Source of the DNA: Desulfogranum japonicum DSM 18378
GTDB lineage: Bacteria > Desulfobacterota > Desulfobulbia > Desulfobulbales > Desulfobulbaceae
Direction: 5' to 3'
Assembly (NCBI RefSeq): GCF_000429945.1
Contig: NZ_AUCV01000032.1
Span: 1-64,000 of the forward strand
DNA: 64,000 bases
In this document: positions 45,900 through 54,462 of the stretch, one piece after another
Layout of the letters: every line of letters begins with the position of its first letter
Numbering within the stretch: the stretch's first letter is position 1
Program-made: the position numbers and the translations under genes
The notes under the pieces: generated by a model
Database searches by the model: none
The model's input: only the letters and a program-made list of their open reading frames with translations
What the model was told of the DNA's origin: nothing

Positions 45900-47837
45900 A
45901 TGAGTACATACGTCACCACTCCCATATATTATGTTAATGCGCTCCCCCATTTAGGCCATGCCTATACCACCATTGTTACCGATACCTACAGCCGGTTCAG
46001 AAAGCTCTGTGGTGATGATGTCCGTTTTCAGACCGGTACAGATGAACATGGTGAAAAGATTGTTGAGGCAGCTGTCAAGGAAGGTGTTTCACCGCGCGAA
46101 TACGTAGACAGAATATCGACAGCATTCCAGGGAACCTGGCCATCACTTTCCGTGGAGCCAGATTACCTTATACGGACAACCGATGCTGACCACATGCAGA
46201 CAGTCCAGGATATTCTGCAGATGGTATATGATAAAGGTGATATTTATTTTAGTGAATACAGTGGGTTATACTGTAAAGGCTGTGAGCGATTTCTGACGGA
46301 AAAGGAACTGGTTGACGGGAAATGCCCTGATCACCAGGTTGCGCCGGAGGAAATCAGTGAGCAGAATTATTTTTTCAGAATGTCCAAATACCAGGACTGG
46401 CTGATAAATCATATCAAAGAGAATCCTGAATTTATTACCCCGGAACGGTATCGCAATGAGGTGCTTTCTTTTCTCAGTGAGCCATTGGAGGATCTGTGTA
46501 TTTCCAGGCCGACTTCCAGGCTTACCTGGGGAATCCCGCTCCCGTTTGACGAGAATTTTGTGACCTATGTCTGGTTTGACGCTTTGATCAATTACCTAAC
46601 AGGCCTTGGTTATCCGAACGGGGAGCTTTATGCAAAATACTGGCAGGATGCAGAGCACGTCATTGCCAAGGATATACTGAAACCCCACGCCATTTATTGG
46701 CCAACCATGCTGCGATCCATGGATGTACCAGCGTACAAGAGGTTGCATGTGCACGGGTACTGGAATGTGGATGAGACCAAAATGTCTAAATCCATAGGAA
46801 ATGTGGTCCGTCCAAAAGACCTGGTGGAAGCATATGGTGTGGATACACTGCGTTATTTTGTTCTTCGGGAGATGAGCTTTGGATTGGACAGCTCTTTTTC
46901 AGCGGATTCCATTATCGCCAGACAAAATTCTGATCTGGCAAATGATCTTGGCAATCTGTTTTCCAGATCCTTGACCATGATCGATAAGTATGCGGGGCAG
47001 AAGGTGCCGCAGATTGAGCAGAGCCTTGAGGAAGAGGCAGAGCAGGAACTGCAGCAGGCAATTCAAGATATGCTTGTAGCGTATGAAAAGCATATGAATA
47101 GCTTTAATTTCCACAAGGGGCTGCAAAGTGTGTGGGAGGTTATCAGTCTGCTGAATAAATATATCGTGACCAATGCACCATGGGATCTGGCCAAAGATGA
47201 TTCGCAGCAGGGCAGGTTGAATGTGGTACTGTATACCCTGCTGGAGGCGTTGCGAGTTCTGGCAATTGTTCTGAAACCGGTTATGCCGTCTGCTGCAGAC
47301 AAAATGGCTGCGGCATTGTCGTTGGAAAATTTCGACCAGGCAACGCTTACCGACTGCACGTGGGGAGGGATGACAGCAGGGCAGGCCTTGGCTGCTCCAG
47401 AACCACTTTTTCCACGTCTTGAGAAAAAGAAAAAGGAACAGAAGCAGCAGGCTCAATCAAAAGCGAAAAAGAAACCAGCAACCAAGGCTGAACAATTAGA
47501 CGGGGTCATTACCTTTGAACAGTTTGGCCAGGTAGAGCTTCGCGTGGCAACTGTTATTGCTGCGGAAAGTATTCCAAAGGCTGATAAACTGCTCAAGCTC
47601 ACCGTTGAAGCACCTGAAAAGCGGACCATCGTGGCAGGCATTGCTGAGTACTATGCGCCTGAGGATCTTCCCGGCCGTCAGGTTATCATTGTAGCTAACC
47701 TGAAACCGGCCAAGTTGCGAGGTGTTGTTTCTGAAGGCATGGTACTGGCTGCCAAACAGAAGCTTGAAGATGGAACAGAACAACTCACCTTGGCTACCGT
47801 GGCTGAAAAGATGGCTCCGGGGAGTCGGGTAGCGTAA
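45900..47837 (+). CDS. metG: Methionyl-tRNA synthetase
   Basis: 645 aa. Class I signatures PHLGHAYTTIVTDTYSR (HIGH) and TKMSKSIGNVVRP (KMSKS). A zinc knuckle lies in YCKGCERFLTEKELVDGKCP. The helical anticodon domain is followed by a Lys-rich linker (about 505-530) and a C-terminal OB-fold tRNA-binding domain starting VITFEQFGQVELRVATVIAA. A full-length MetG1-type enzyme. Confidence 0.97.
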   Translation: MSTYVTTPIYYVNALPHLGHAYTTIVTDTYSRFRKLCGDDVRFQTGTDEHGEKIVEAAVKEGVSPREYVDRISTAFQGTWPSLSVEPDYLIRTTDADHMQTVQDILQMVYDKGDIYFSEYSGLYCKGCERFLTEKELVDGKCPDHQVAPEEISEQNYFFRMSKYQDWLINHIKENPEFITPERYRNEVLSFLSEPLEDLCISRPTSRLTWGIPLPFDENFVTYVWFDALINYLTGLGYPNGELYAKYWQDAEHVIAKDILKPHAIYWPTMLRSMDVPAYKRLHVHGYWNVDETKMSKSIGNVVRPKDLVEAYGVDTLRYFVLREMSFGLDSSFSADSIIARQNSDLANDLGNLFSRSLTMIDKYAGQKVPQIEQSLEEEAEQELQQAIQDMLVAYEKHMNSFNFHKGLQSVWEVISLLNKYIVTNAPWDLAKDDSQQGRLNVVLYTLLEALRVLAIVLKPVMPSAADKMAAALSLENFDQATLTDCTWGGMTAGQALAAPEPLFPRLEKKKKEQKQQAQSKAKKKPATKAEQLDGVITFEQFGQVELRVATVIAAESIPKADKLLKLTVEAPEKRTIVAGIAEYYAPEDLPGRQVIIVANLKPAKLRGVVSEGMVLAAKQKLEDGTEQLTLATVAEKMAPGSRVA

Positions 47838-47913
47838 GACCAGAAAAACATGAATAGTAACCATCCTGAAAGAGGATTTTCAGGGGGGAGACATAACCAT
47901 TTGGTAATACACT

Positions 47914-48210
47914 ATGATCATATTAAGTAATTTTATTCTTGCTGTGGCGAAATTGGCGGACATTGTTTTGGGAGCATATATCTGGATCATTATAGGACGT
48001 GCTGTAATTTCGTGGGTTAATGCAGATCCTTACAATCCCATTGTGCGTTTTCTTATTCAGGTCACCGAACCCGCTCTGACGAAAATACGTCGCTATCTTC
48101 CACCAATGGGAGGCCTTGATCTCAGCCCTATGGTTCTTATTCTGGCGGTTATTTTTGTACAGAGCTTTCTTGTCTCTACAATGCAACAGGTAGGAATGAG
48201 TATGCGCTAA
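47914..48210 (+). CDS. YggT family membrane protein
   Basis: 98 aa. Two hydrophobic segments (residues 5-30 and 70-92) bracket the conserved amphipathic part IIGRAVISWVNADPYNPIVR and TEPALTKIRRYLPPMGGLDL. Family members are linked to osmotic tolerance and cell-division positioning; the function here is unknown. It is followed after 28 bp by the YggU/DUF167 gene, a common pairing. Confidence 0.92.
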   Translation: MIILSNFILAVAKLADIVLGAYIWIIIGRAVISWVNADPYNPIVRFLIQVTEPALTKIRRYLPPMGGLDLSPMVLILAVIFVQSFLVSTMQQVGMSMR

Positions 48211-48238
48211 CATGCTGCTCATAGTGGATCATGATTGA

Positions 48239-48550
48239 GTGATAACCGTGCAGTGTCTTACTTCCTTAACAGCAGATTCTTTTCTCCTGAAACTGCATGT
48301 GCAGCCTCGGGCCAAGACAAACGGCCTTACCGGTTTCCATGGTGATGCGTTGAAGCTGCGTCTCAATACTCCCCCGGTGGATGGGAAAGCCAATAAGGCC
48401 GTAGAAGCGTATCTGGGAAATCTGTTTGGGGTACCCAAAAGTTCTGTAAACCTGAAAAGCGGCCATCAAAGCCGAAGTAAACAGGTAAAGATAGAGGGCC
48501 TGGGTGTTAAGGAGGCTGAGGAGATTTTGAGAAAGGCGCTGGATAGTTGA
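48239..48550 (+). CDS. DUF167 (YggU) protein
   Basis: 103 aa from GTG 48239. The conserved block LKLHVQPRAKTNGLTGFHGD, LKLRLNTPPVDGKANKAVEA and NLKSGHQSRSKQVKIEG is diagnostic of the small DUF167 fold. Function unknown. It follows yggT and ends before a long repeat-filled gap. Confidence 0.92.
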   Translation: MITVQCLTSLTADSFLLKLHVQPRAKTNGLTGFHGDALKLRLNTPPVDGKANKAVEAYLGNLFGVPKSSVNLKSGHQSRSKQVKIEGLGVKEAEEILRKALDS

Positions 48551-48568
48551 GAGATAACTACATAGGGG

Positions 48569-48809
48569 GTAACTGATTCCCAGGTACTTCACGGAGTCTC
48601 CCTCTGGTCGCTTACCAGCGAAAAACCGCACTTGCCCAAATCTGAAGCACCTGTGACCCGTTACAATTCAGAACTGATTGAAATAACGGTGTTGTTAACC
48701 CCGTGATCAGGTTCCATAGGGGATGTGGCTAAACGTGACAAATCCCCAGCATTTGTAACTGTTTACAAGCTGCTTGCGGAAATATCAGGTGCCCTGTGAG
48801 CCGTTACCT
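48569..48809 (+). repeat. Dispersed intergenic repeat, family B copy 4 (composite)
   Basis: The first part (48620-48715) matches copy 1 (CAGCGAAAAACCGCACTTGC, CTGATTGAAATAACGG, CCCCGTGATCAGG). The second part (48770-48809) matches the end of copy 6 (GCGGAAATATCAGGTGCCCT, GTGAGCCGTTACC). The gap 48551-48832 therefore holds repeat sequence and no gene. Confidence 0.7.
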
Positions 48810-48832
48810 TAAGAGAAACATTGAGGAGACAG

Positions 48833-49537
48833 ATGCCAAGTATGTCCCATTATCCACAGAAGACCATAGTACTTGCGAACTGGAAAGTTCATTTTTCGCC
48901 CCAACGTGCGGCACAATGGTGCGATGAGTTTCTTGCTGCATACCGTCCACTTGAACACGTCGAAGTTGTACTTGCTGTTCCATTTTTCTATCTGCGTGAG
49001 ATCGCTGAACGTCTACAGGGAATTCAAGGGGTATCTCTTGCAGCCCAGACAGTTTCTCCATTTCCACAGGGGGGCTATACTGGTGCTACTCCGGCTGCCT
49101 GGTTGCAGGGAGTTGTAAAATATGTACTTGTCGGTCATCAGGAGCGACGCAAATATTTTCACGAATCTTCACAGGATGTTGCGCGGCAGGCTCTTGAATG
49201 CCTGGCAGAAGGTTTGCAGCCAATAGTCTGTGTTGATCAGGACACTTTGTCTTCGCAGGTAGCTCCATTTGATTATGAACAGCAGGATCAACTTATCTGG
49301 GCCTATACCCCGAAAGATGCTGTTTCTTTGGAACGATCACACTCTTACGGAGCTATTGAAGAAACTGTCCGCTCCATGCAAACCCGTGTTGGAGGGCAGC
49401 CCATTCTGTATGGTGGAGGGGTAACGAGTTCAAATTGTCGGGATCTTGTAGATATAGACTGTATTGCTGGCGTTATGATGGGCCGTGGTTGTCTGGATGC
49501 GACGGAATTTCTGAAAGCGTTTGCCAGCATTTTATAG
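48833..49537 (+). CDS. Triosephosphate isomerase-like protein lacking the catalytic Glu
   Basis: 234 aa from ATG 48833 (GAGGAG 4 nt upstream). The TIM start IVLANWKVHFSP retains Asn16 and Lys18, and VGHQERRKYFHE retains His102. However, the AYEPVWAIGTG block that carries the catalytic Glu reads AYTPKDAVSLER, with Thr159 at the Glu position and no phosphate-gripping loop 6. The late YGGGVTSSN and IAGVMMGRGCLD are near canonical. Isomerase activity is therefore doubtful; it may be a diverged paralog with another role. The gene has its own terminator and is preceded by repeats. Confidence 0.8.
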   Translation: MPSMSHYPQKTIVLANWKVHFSPQRAAQWCDEFLAAYRPLEHVEVVLAVPFFYLREIAERLQGIQGVSLAAQTVSPFPQGGYTGATPAAWLQGVVKYVLVGHQERRKYFHESSQDVARQALECLAEGLQPIVCVDQDTLSSQVAPFDYEQQDQLIWAYTPKDAVSLERSHSYGAIEETVRSMQTRVGGQPILYGGGVTSSNCRDLVDIDCIAGVMMGRGCLDATEFLKAFASIL

Positions 49538-49542
49538 AAATA

Positions 49543-49580
49543 CAAAAGGGATAGCGGTTGATTAACCGGTATCCCTTTTG
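49543..49580 (+). terminator. Intrinsic terminator after the TIM-like gene
   Basis: CAAAAGGGATA (49543-49553) pairs with TATCCCTTTTG (49570-49580), with an inner CGGTT/AACCG stem and a GATT loop. The whole 38 nt is a near-perfect hairpin with T/A-rich base pairs at the foot. Confidence 0.8.
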
Positions 49581-49636
49581 CGGTAACTGATTTGCTGCAT
49601 GCCTACGCCGAAAAGGCAACGTTGGTTACAGCCATA

Positions 49637-49699
49637 TAAGGGTCACGGAAAAAATAAACTATCCAATCTTTGGATATTTATTGTTTTCCGTGACCCTAA
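49637..49699. repeat. Family A element, copy 6 (core deleted)
   Basis: 63 bp made of the left arm TAAGGGTCACGGAAAAAATA joined directly to a right arm ending TTTTCCGTGACCCTAA. The two arms form one near-perfect palindrome with only a few nt between them. It lies in the convergent gap between the TIM-like gene and htpX. Confidence 0.85.
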
Positions 49700-49756
49700 A
49701 CCTTTCCCTGATTATTCAATACATCTCTGTAGCAGTAGAGGCAACCATATTGGCAT

Positions 49757-50590
49757 TTACATAGACAGCAGTCGTCGTATCCGTTCATCCATGGGAGGGT
49801 GGGTGGAGAAAAGATTGGCTATGGTGCTGCCTTTAAGTGGATTGACAATATACATTTGAGCAGAGGCCGGATTGACATCCATGGGATGCTGCTGGTTCGC
49901 ATTTGAGAGCTTGTTCAGCGCACTGGCCAATGCTTTGGGGCGACCGCAAATTTCTGCTCCTGTAGCATCGGCAATGTATTCCCTGCTTCTTGATATGGCC
50001 ATCTGTATTAATGAAGCAGCAATGGGGGCAACAATCATCATAACAATGGCAACCAGAGGATTGCCTCCATCCTCATCATCTCTGCCACCGCCAAAAATCA
50101 TGGCCCATTGCGCCATGGTGGCAAGATATGAGATTGCACCGGCCATCACTGCCGCTATGCTGCCGATGAGAATATCCCTGTTTTTTATATGGCCAAGCTC
50201 ATGGGCAATAACGCCTTCCAACTCTTCCTGGTTCAGTATGCGCATGATTCCGGTCGTTACGGCAACTGCTGCATGGTCAGGGTTTCGGCCTGTCGCAAAC
50301 GCGTTGGGGGTAGGGTTTTCTATAATGTATACTTTGGGTTTGGGCAGGCCCGCGCGTGAAGACAGAGAGGCAACCATGGCATGTAGTTCAGGGGCTTCGC
50401 CTGGGGAGACTTCCCGTGCTCCATTCATGGCCAGAGCCATTTTATCTGAATTCCAGTAGGCAAAAAAGTTGAGTCCCAAGGCCAGCAGAAGGGCAATGAC
50501 CATGCCCTGTTGCCCCCCCATAGCCTGACCGCCGATCATCAAGAGTGCCGTCAACGCGGCCATTAGCATAAAGGTTTTTGCAGTGTTCAT
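49757..50590 (-). CDS. htpX: Protease HtpX homolog
   Basis: 277 aa from ATG 50590; an in-frame upstream stretch to 50776 is not part of the family. Two N-terminal transmembrane helices (TFMLMAALTALLMIGGQAMG; MVIALLLALGLNFFAYW) precede PTPNAFATGRNPDHAAVAVT. The zinc motif is VIAHELGHIKNRD, with two further helices and the third ligand in SREYIADATGAEICG. It is a membrane quality-control metalloprotease. Confidence 0.96.
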   Translation of the reverse strand: MNTAKTFMLMAALTALLMIGGQAMGGQQGMVIALLLALGLNFFAYWNSDKMALAMNGAREVSPGEAPELHAMVASLSSRAGLPKPKVYIIENPTPNAFATGRNPDHAAVAVTTGIMRILNQEELEGVIAHELGHIKNRDILIGSIAAVMAGAISYLATMAQWAMIFGGGRDDEDGGNPLVAIVMMIVAPIAASLIQMAISRSREYIADATGAEICGRPKALASALNKLSNANQQHPMDVNPASAQMYIVNPLKGSTIANLFSTHPPMDERIRRLLSM

Positions 50591-51081
50591 AGCTGAGTCG
50601 TTAGTATAAATGTTAGTATTGTTGTCTGATATTACGCACTTTTTTAATGCTTTATAAAATAAGAAACTTGTGGAAGCAGTCAAGCGAATTCGGTATGGAG
50701 ATCCTTGAGAGAAGACATGATGATTCTTTGTGCCTGGGAGAAAGAGCAGTATGTGGAATAGCTCGTTGTAGGGCACGGGAAAAATAAATTATCCAATCTT
50801 GCTTGTCTCTCAACTCGGTAACGTCGTAGCGTCAATGGTTCAATACGGCCAGTATGGAACCATTGACGCTACGACGTTACCACATCGATATCCTATGCAA
50901 TTATTGGATATTTATTATTTTCCGCGGCCCTAAAGAAATAATCCTGGAGTTGGATGATGTTGCGAAAATTTTTTCTGGTGTGATCAACTCAAGAATATGA
51001 GATGGAAGCCACACCAGAAGAAGATATTTATGCCTGCACCACGATCATTTGACCTGTTTAGTGCATCGACAAGAGGCAGTG
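50591..51081. other. Intergenic region between hpt and htpX
   Basis: About 490 bp on the htpX promoter side. It contains complete family A copy 7 (50769-50933). The remaining 175 bp next to htpX and 145 bp after hpt show no gene or strong hairpin. Confidence 0.5.
50769..50933 (+). repeat. Family A palindromic element, copy 7 (complete)
   Basis: 165 bp. Terminal repeats TAGGGCACGGGAAAAATAAA and, inverted, TTAGGGCCGCGGAAAATAAT. The 65-bp core (50817-50881) has perfect 22-bp arms starting GGTAACGTCGTAGCG, closed by an apical TTCAATAC/GTATGGAA stem and a GGCCA loop. Relative to copy 1, stem position 12 changes from C-G to A-T on both arms together. Confidence 0.88.
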
Positions 51082-51615
51082 TCAGGTATGCAGTGAATAG
51101 ATGGCTGACAGATTGCGATATTTTTCTGCGTAATCCATGCCATATCCAATGAGAAAGCCCTCTTCCACTGTAAAACCCGGATAATCAACATGCACATCCA
51201 CATTGCGACGTTCGGTTTTATCAATAAGAGCACAGATTTTCACCGATGCAGCGCCCTGATCTGCAAAGTAGTCGCGGAGCCACGCCAGAGTAGATCCGGT
51301 ATCTACAATGTCTTCCACCAGGAGAATGTCTTTTCCCCTAAGATCTCCTTCAGGAGCTTTTCGCAGACATATTTCCCCTGAAGAGGATATAGAAGAGCCA
51401 TAGCTGGCAACGCGAATAAAATCTATCTCCATATCAAGGGAGATAGCCCTACAAAGGTCTGCGGTAAATATAAAGGCGCCATTAAGCACCCCCAGGATCA
51501 GCAGACTCTTATCTGCATAATCAGTGGTTATCTGTTTTCCCAGATCAACTACTTTGCTTTGTATCTGTTCCGGGCCAATGACCAGTGAAGCCTCTGTATC
51601 CATAGGGGTATTCAT
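51082..51615 (-). CDS. hpt: Hypoxanthine phosphoribosyltransferase
   Basis: 177 aa. The PRPP motif is ILLVEDIVDTGSTLAWL. LLILGVLNGAFIFTADLCR and FLIGYGMDYAEKYRNLSAIY are typical of the 6-oxopurine salvage enzyme. It is flanked on both sides by family A elements. Confidence 0.95.
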   Translation of the reverse strand: MNTPMDTEASLVIGPEQIQSKVVDLGKQITTDYADKSLLILGVLNGAFIFTADLCRAISLDMEIDFIRVASYGSSISSSGEICLRKAPEGDLRGKDILLVEDIVDTGSTLAWLRDYFADQGAASVKICALIDKTERRNVDVHVDYPGFTVEEGFLIGYGMDYAEKYRNLSAIYSLHT

Positions 51616-51696
51616 CTCCGCACAAATTTTATTTTACCGGTAACTGCTTACTATGTATCTGATCTTCCAGAGATTATTCTGGATTACGTGTGCCCT

Positions 51697-51860
51697 GAGG
51701 GCCACGGAAAAAAAATTATCCAATCTTGCTTGTCTCTCAACTCGGTAACATCGTCACGTCAATGGCTCAATACGGGCAGTAAGGAACCGTTGAGATGACA
51801 ACGTTAGCAAATCGATATCTTATGCAATTTTTGGATATTTATTATTTTCCGCAACCCTAA
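51697..51860 (+). repeat. Family A palindromic element, copy 8 (decayed core)
   Basis: The arms are well kept (GAGGGCCACGGAAAAAAAAT at the left; GGATATTTATTATTTTCCGC at the right). The 65-bp core at 51744-51808 has several mismatches between its arms (GGTAACATCGTCACG versus GCTAACGTTGTCATC). It lies upstream of hpt and directly abuts family B copy 5. Confidence 0.82.
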
Positions 51861-51925
51861 AATGCTGCGCCAGCCTGCTTGTGAAAACTCCAGGCAGTCT
51901 GTAATCAGTTACAAACACAGGGGAG
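51861..51925 (+). repeat. Dispersed intergenic repeat, family B copy 5 (partial)
   Basis: ATGCTGCGCCAGCCTGCTTG, AAAACTCCAGGC and CTGTAATCAGTTAC match copies 2 and 3. It starts at the very last base of family A copy 8, as if truncated by it. Confidence 0.7.
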
Positions 51926-51962
51926 TTGTCAAAGTTAGTCAATTCCCCTGTGGGTGTTACTT

Positions 51963-54248
51963 TTACCATTCTTTTAGCTGTTGCTCTGCCTCTTTGCGAA
52001 ATGGAAATGGCTTGTCGCTTTCCAGGGATTTTTTCAATTCCTGAATTGCTTCCACCCGTTTTCCTTCTGCATTTAAAGCAAGGGCAAGGTGATATCGCAA
52101 AATTGGATTATCTTCATCTTTTGCCACTGCCTGGTTGAATTCATTCCGCGCCAGGCTGAACGAACCGCGTTTGTAATGTACCCAGCCTAAAGTGTCAATG
52201 ATGTTTGGACTGTCTGGTTGCTCCTGTTTGGCGATCATCGCAAGGCGCAGAGCCTCTCCAAGGTCCGGGTCGGCACTTTCCGCAATCATCCATGCAAGAT
52301 TGTTGGCAGCAGGGGCAAAGTTTGGCGATACAGAAAGGAGTTTTTTGTAGGTTTCCTTGGCCTCTTCAGGCTTGCCGGTCTGCTCATACAGCGTGCCAAG
52401 GGCCATTAGCACAGGTACGGAATCCGGATTTTTTTGGAGAAGTCCCTGATATTCGCTGAGAGCCTGGTCGGTTTTACCCTGTTTTCTGTATATGAGAGCA
52501 CTTTTGGAGTATGGTGCAGGATTTTGTGGTGCCAGTTCCTGGGCTTTCTTATATGCTTTTAATGCTTCATCAAATTGTTGCGCTCCCATCATGAGATCGC
52601 CGAACAGAATATTCAGGCTGGCACTGTCAGGGGCTTTTTCAAGCTGTTCCTGGGTCATCTTCAGGAGTGCCTCTTTACTTATGCCTTCTTCTTTAGCCAT
52701 TTGAAGGATAAAGATAAATGCCTTGGCGTTGCCAGGCTGTAAGGCCAGAATTTTTTCAAAGGCCTCTTTTGCTTTTTCTGGTTGTTTCAAGCCAATGTAT
52801 GCGAGGCCGAGGTTGCCAAGAATTTCCACGTTATCAGGGACTTTCTGGTCAAGTTCTGAAAACATTTTTTCAGCGTTCTCAAACTCCTTGGAAAAAAGAG
52901 CGCTTTTGGCAAGTGTGAGAGCTGCCTGGAAATTTCGTGTGTCAATTTTTAAAGCCGTGGCAGCTTCCTTCTTTGCTCCTTCAAAATCACCTTCCTGGAG
53001 GAGTAAAAGGCTAAGCAGGGAGTGGGCTTTGGAATACACCGGATCTTTGGCAATCGCTTCCAGAAGTCCGTTTTTGGCCAGTTCCGTCTCCTTGAGATTA
53101 TAATGCGCCATTGCTTTGATAAAATACACTTCTCCCCAATTGGGGTAATCGTGAATCAAAGAGGTCGTAATATCAAGGGTGCTGTTAAATTTGCCTTCTT
53201 TCAGATCAAATTTGGCCTCAACGAGCTTTGCTATGCCGTTTTTCGGATTTGAAGCTAAAACTGAATCTATTTTTTTCTGGGCTTCATCATATCTGCGCTG
53301 ATCAAAATAGAAATTAGCCAGTTTCGCTTCCACATTTTCAGGCTGTTCTGCTTTGTCAATGGCTTCGATATAAAGCTTTTCAGCTTCTTCAGGTTTATAT
53401 TGTTTTATAAGAAAGTCTGCGACAGCCACCTTCAGATTTGCATCTTCAGGTGCTATTTCCATGGCTTTGTTCAGGTACTGCTCGGTTTCCTTGACGTTAT
53501 TTTCCCGAAGATAAATGGAGGCAAGCTGCAGATAGGGTTGGGGCGAATCAGGAAAGGTTTTTGCCATTTCATGTAAAACCGTTTTGGCTTTGTCGTATTG
53601 TTTGCTGCTCACATAAAACGACACCAGTGTAATGTATGTTCCCTGGTTTTCCTTGTTGAGTTCAACCGCACGTTTAAAGCTTGCTTCAGCATTGTCCATT
53701 TTTTTCAGAGCGGCATATGCCCGTCCCTGGATAAGGTACAGGCGGGGATTTTCTTTGGCAATACTAATGGCCTTGTTGATGGCTTGCATGGCTTTGTCGT
53801 TTTGCCCGTCCATGAGTTCCAGGTTGGAAAGCAAGGCCAAGGCATCAACGTTTTCAGGCTCTTTCTGCAGCACAAACTCAATGTGAGTCCTGGCGTCATC
53901 TTTTTGCCTGCTGAGCAGAAGGAATTCCGCAGTCTTTATACGTGCATCCAGGTTATCCGGATTTAGCGATGCGGCTCGCTGCAGTTCTCCAAAAGCCTGC
54001 TTGAATTTTTGGTCTTTCAGGTAGAGCAGGCCGAGTTGGTACCTTGCGTCTGCATGTTTAGGGTCAAGCTGAACGACATTGCGGAATTCAATGATAGCCT
54101 CATCGTCTTTTCCTTCGTTCAAGTAGACCTGAGCTTTTTTATAATGTGTTTCCAACTTCTTAGTGTCATCGGTACACCCGTTGCACAGGAGCAGACACAC
54201 TGCGCAGAAGATAGTGAAAAAAAGGGGTTTTTTGTGGTAAAATAGCAT
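51963..54248 (-). CDS. PrsT-type TPR lipoprotein of an exosortase/EPS system
   Basis: 761 aa. Lipoprotein signal with lipobox-like LLLCNGC (Cys near 25), then about 17-20 tetratricopeptide repeats through the rest of the chain (KAQVYLNEGKDDEAIIEFRN, LDPKHADARYQLGLLYL, ending QELKKSLESDKPFPFRKEAE). Size, lipobox and tandem TPRs match the PEP-CTERM-system TPR lipoprotein PrsT, placed near exosortase/EPS genes. It is divergent from the polysaccharide export gene at 54463 and is probably a periplasmic scaffold. Confidence 0.85.
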   Translation of the reverse strand: MLFYHKKPLFFTIFCAVCLLLCNGCTDDTKKLETHYKKAQVYLNEGKDDEAIIEFRNVVQLDPKHADARYQLGLLYLKDQKFKQAFGELQRAASLNPDNLDARIKTAEFLLLSRQKDDARTHIEFVLQKEPENVDALALLSNLELMDGQNDKAMQAINKAISIAKENPRLYLIQGRAYAALKKMDNAEASFKRAVELNKENQGTYITLVSFYVSSKQYDKAKTVLHEMAKTFPDSPQPYLQLASIYLRENNVKETEQYLNKAMEIAPEDANLKVAVADFLIKQYKPEEAEKLYIEAIDKAEQPENVEAKLANFYFDQRRYDEAQKKIDSVLASNPKNGIAKLVEAKFDLKEGKFNSTLDITTSLIHDYPNWGEVYFIKAMAHYNLKETELAKNGLLEAIAKDPVYSKAHSLLSLLLLQEGDFEGAKKEAATALKIDTRNFQAALTLAKSALFSKEFENAEKMFSELDQKVPDNVEILGNLGLAYIGLKQPEKAKEAFEKILALQPGNAKAFIFILQMAKEEGISKEALLKMTQEQLEKAPDSASLNILFGDLMMGAQQFDEALKAYKKAQELAPQNPAPYSKSALIYRKQGKTDQALSEYQGLLQKNPDSVPVLMALGTLYEQTGKPEEAKETYKKLLSVSPNFAPAANNLAWMIAESADPDLGEALRLAMIAKQEQPDSPNIIDTLGWVHYKRGSFSLARNEFNQAVAKDEDNPILRYHLALALNAEGKRVEAIQELKKSLESDKPFPFRKEAEQQLKEW

Positions 54249-54462
54249 GATGTCTCCGTTTCTGTGGTAGATGAAAAATGCCAGACACTCTCAACTTTAG
54301 CAAAATTGTTAGAAAAATAAAAGTTTTCCAGGCCTCTTACCTGTGAAGAAAACAACTATTCGGGATTTTGTTGCAGCATTGGTTGCAGTGATTGTGATAA
54401 AGATGGTAGAACATGGATAACATTATAGATTGTACAAACAATATTTAATAGGGGTGGTCAAC

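Noticed and set aside
25762-51860. CRISPR array
   Set aside because: The repeats are single, scattered palindromic elements without regular spacers or cas genes.
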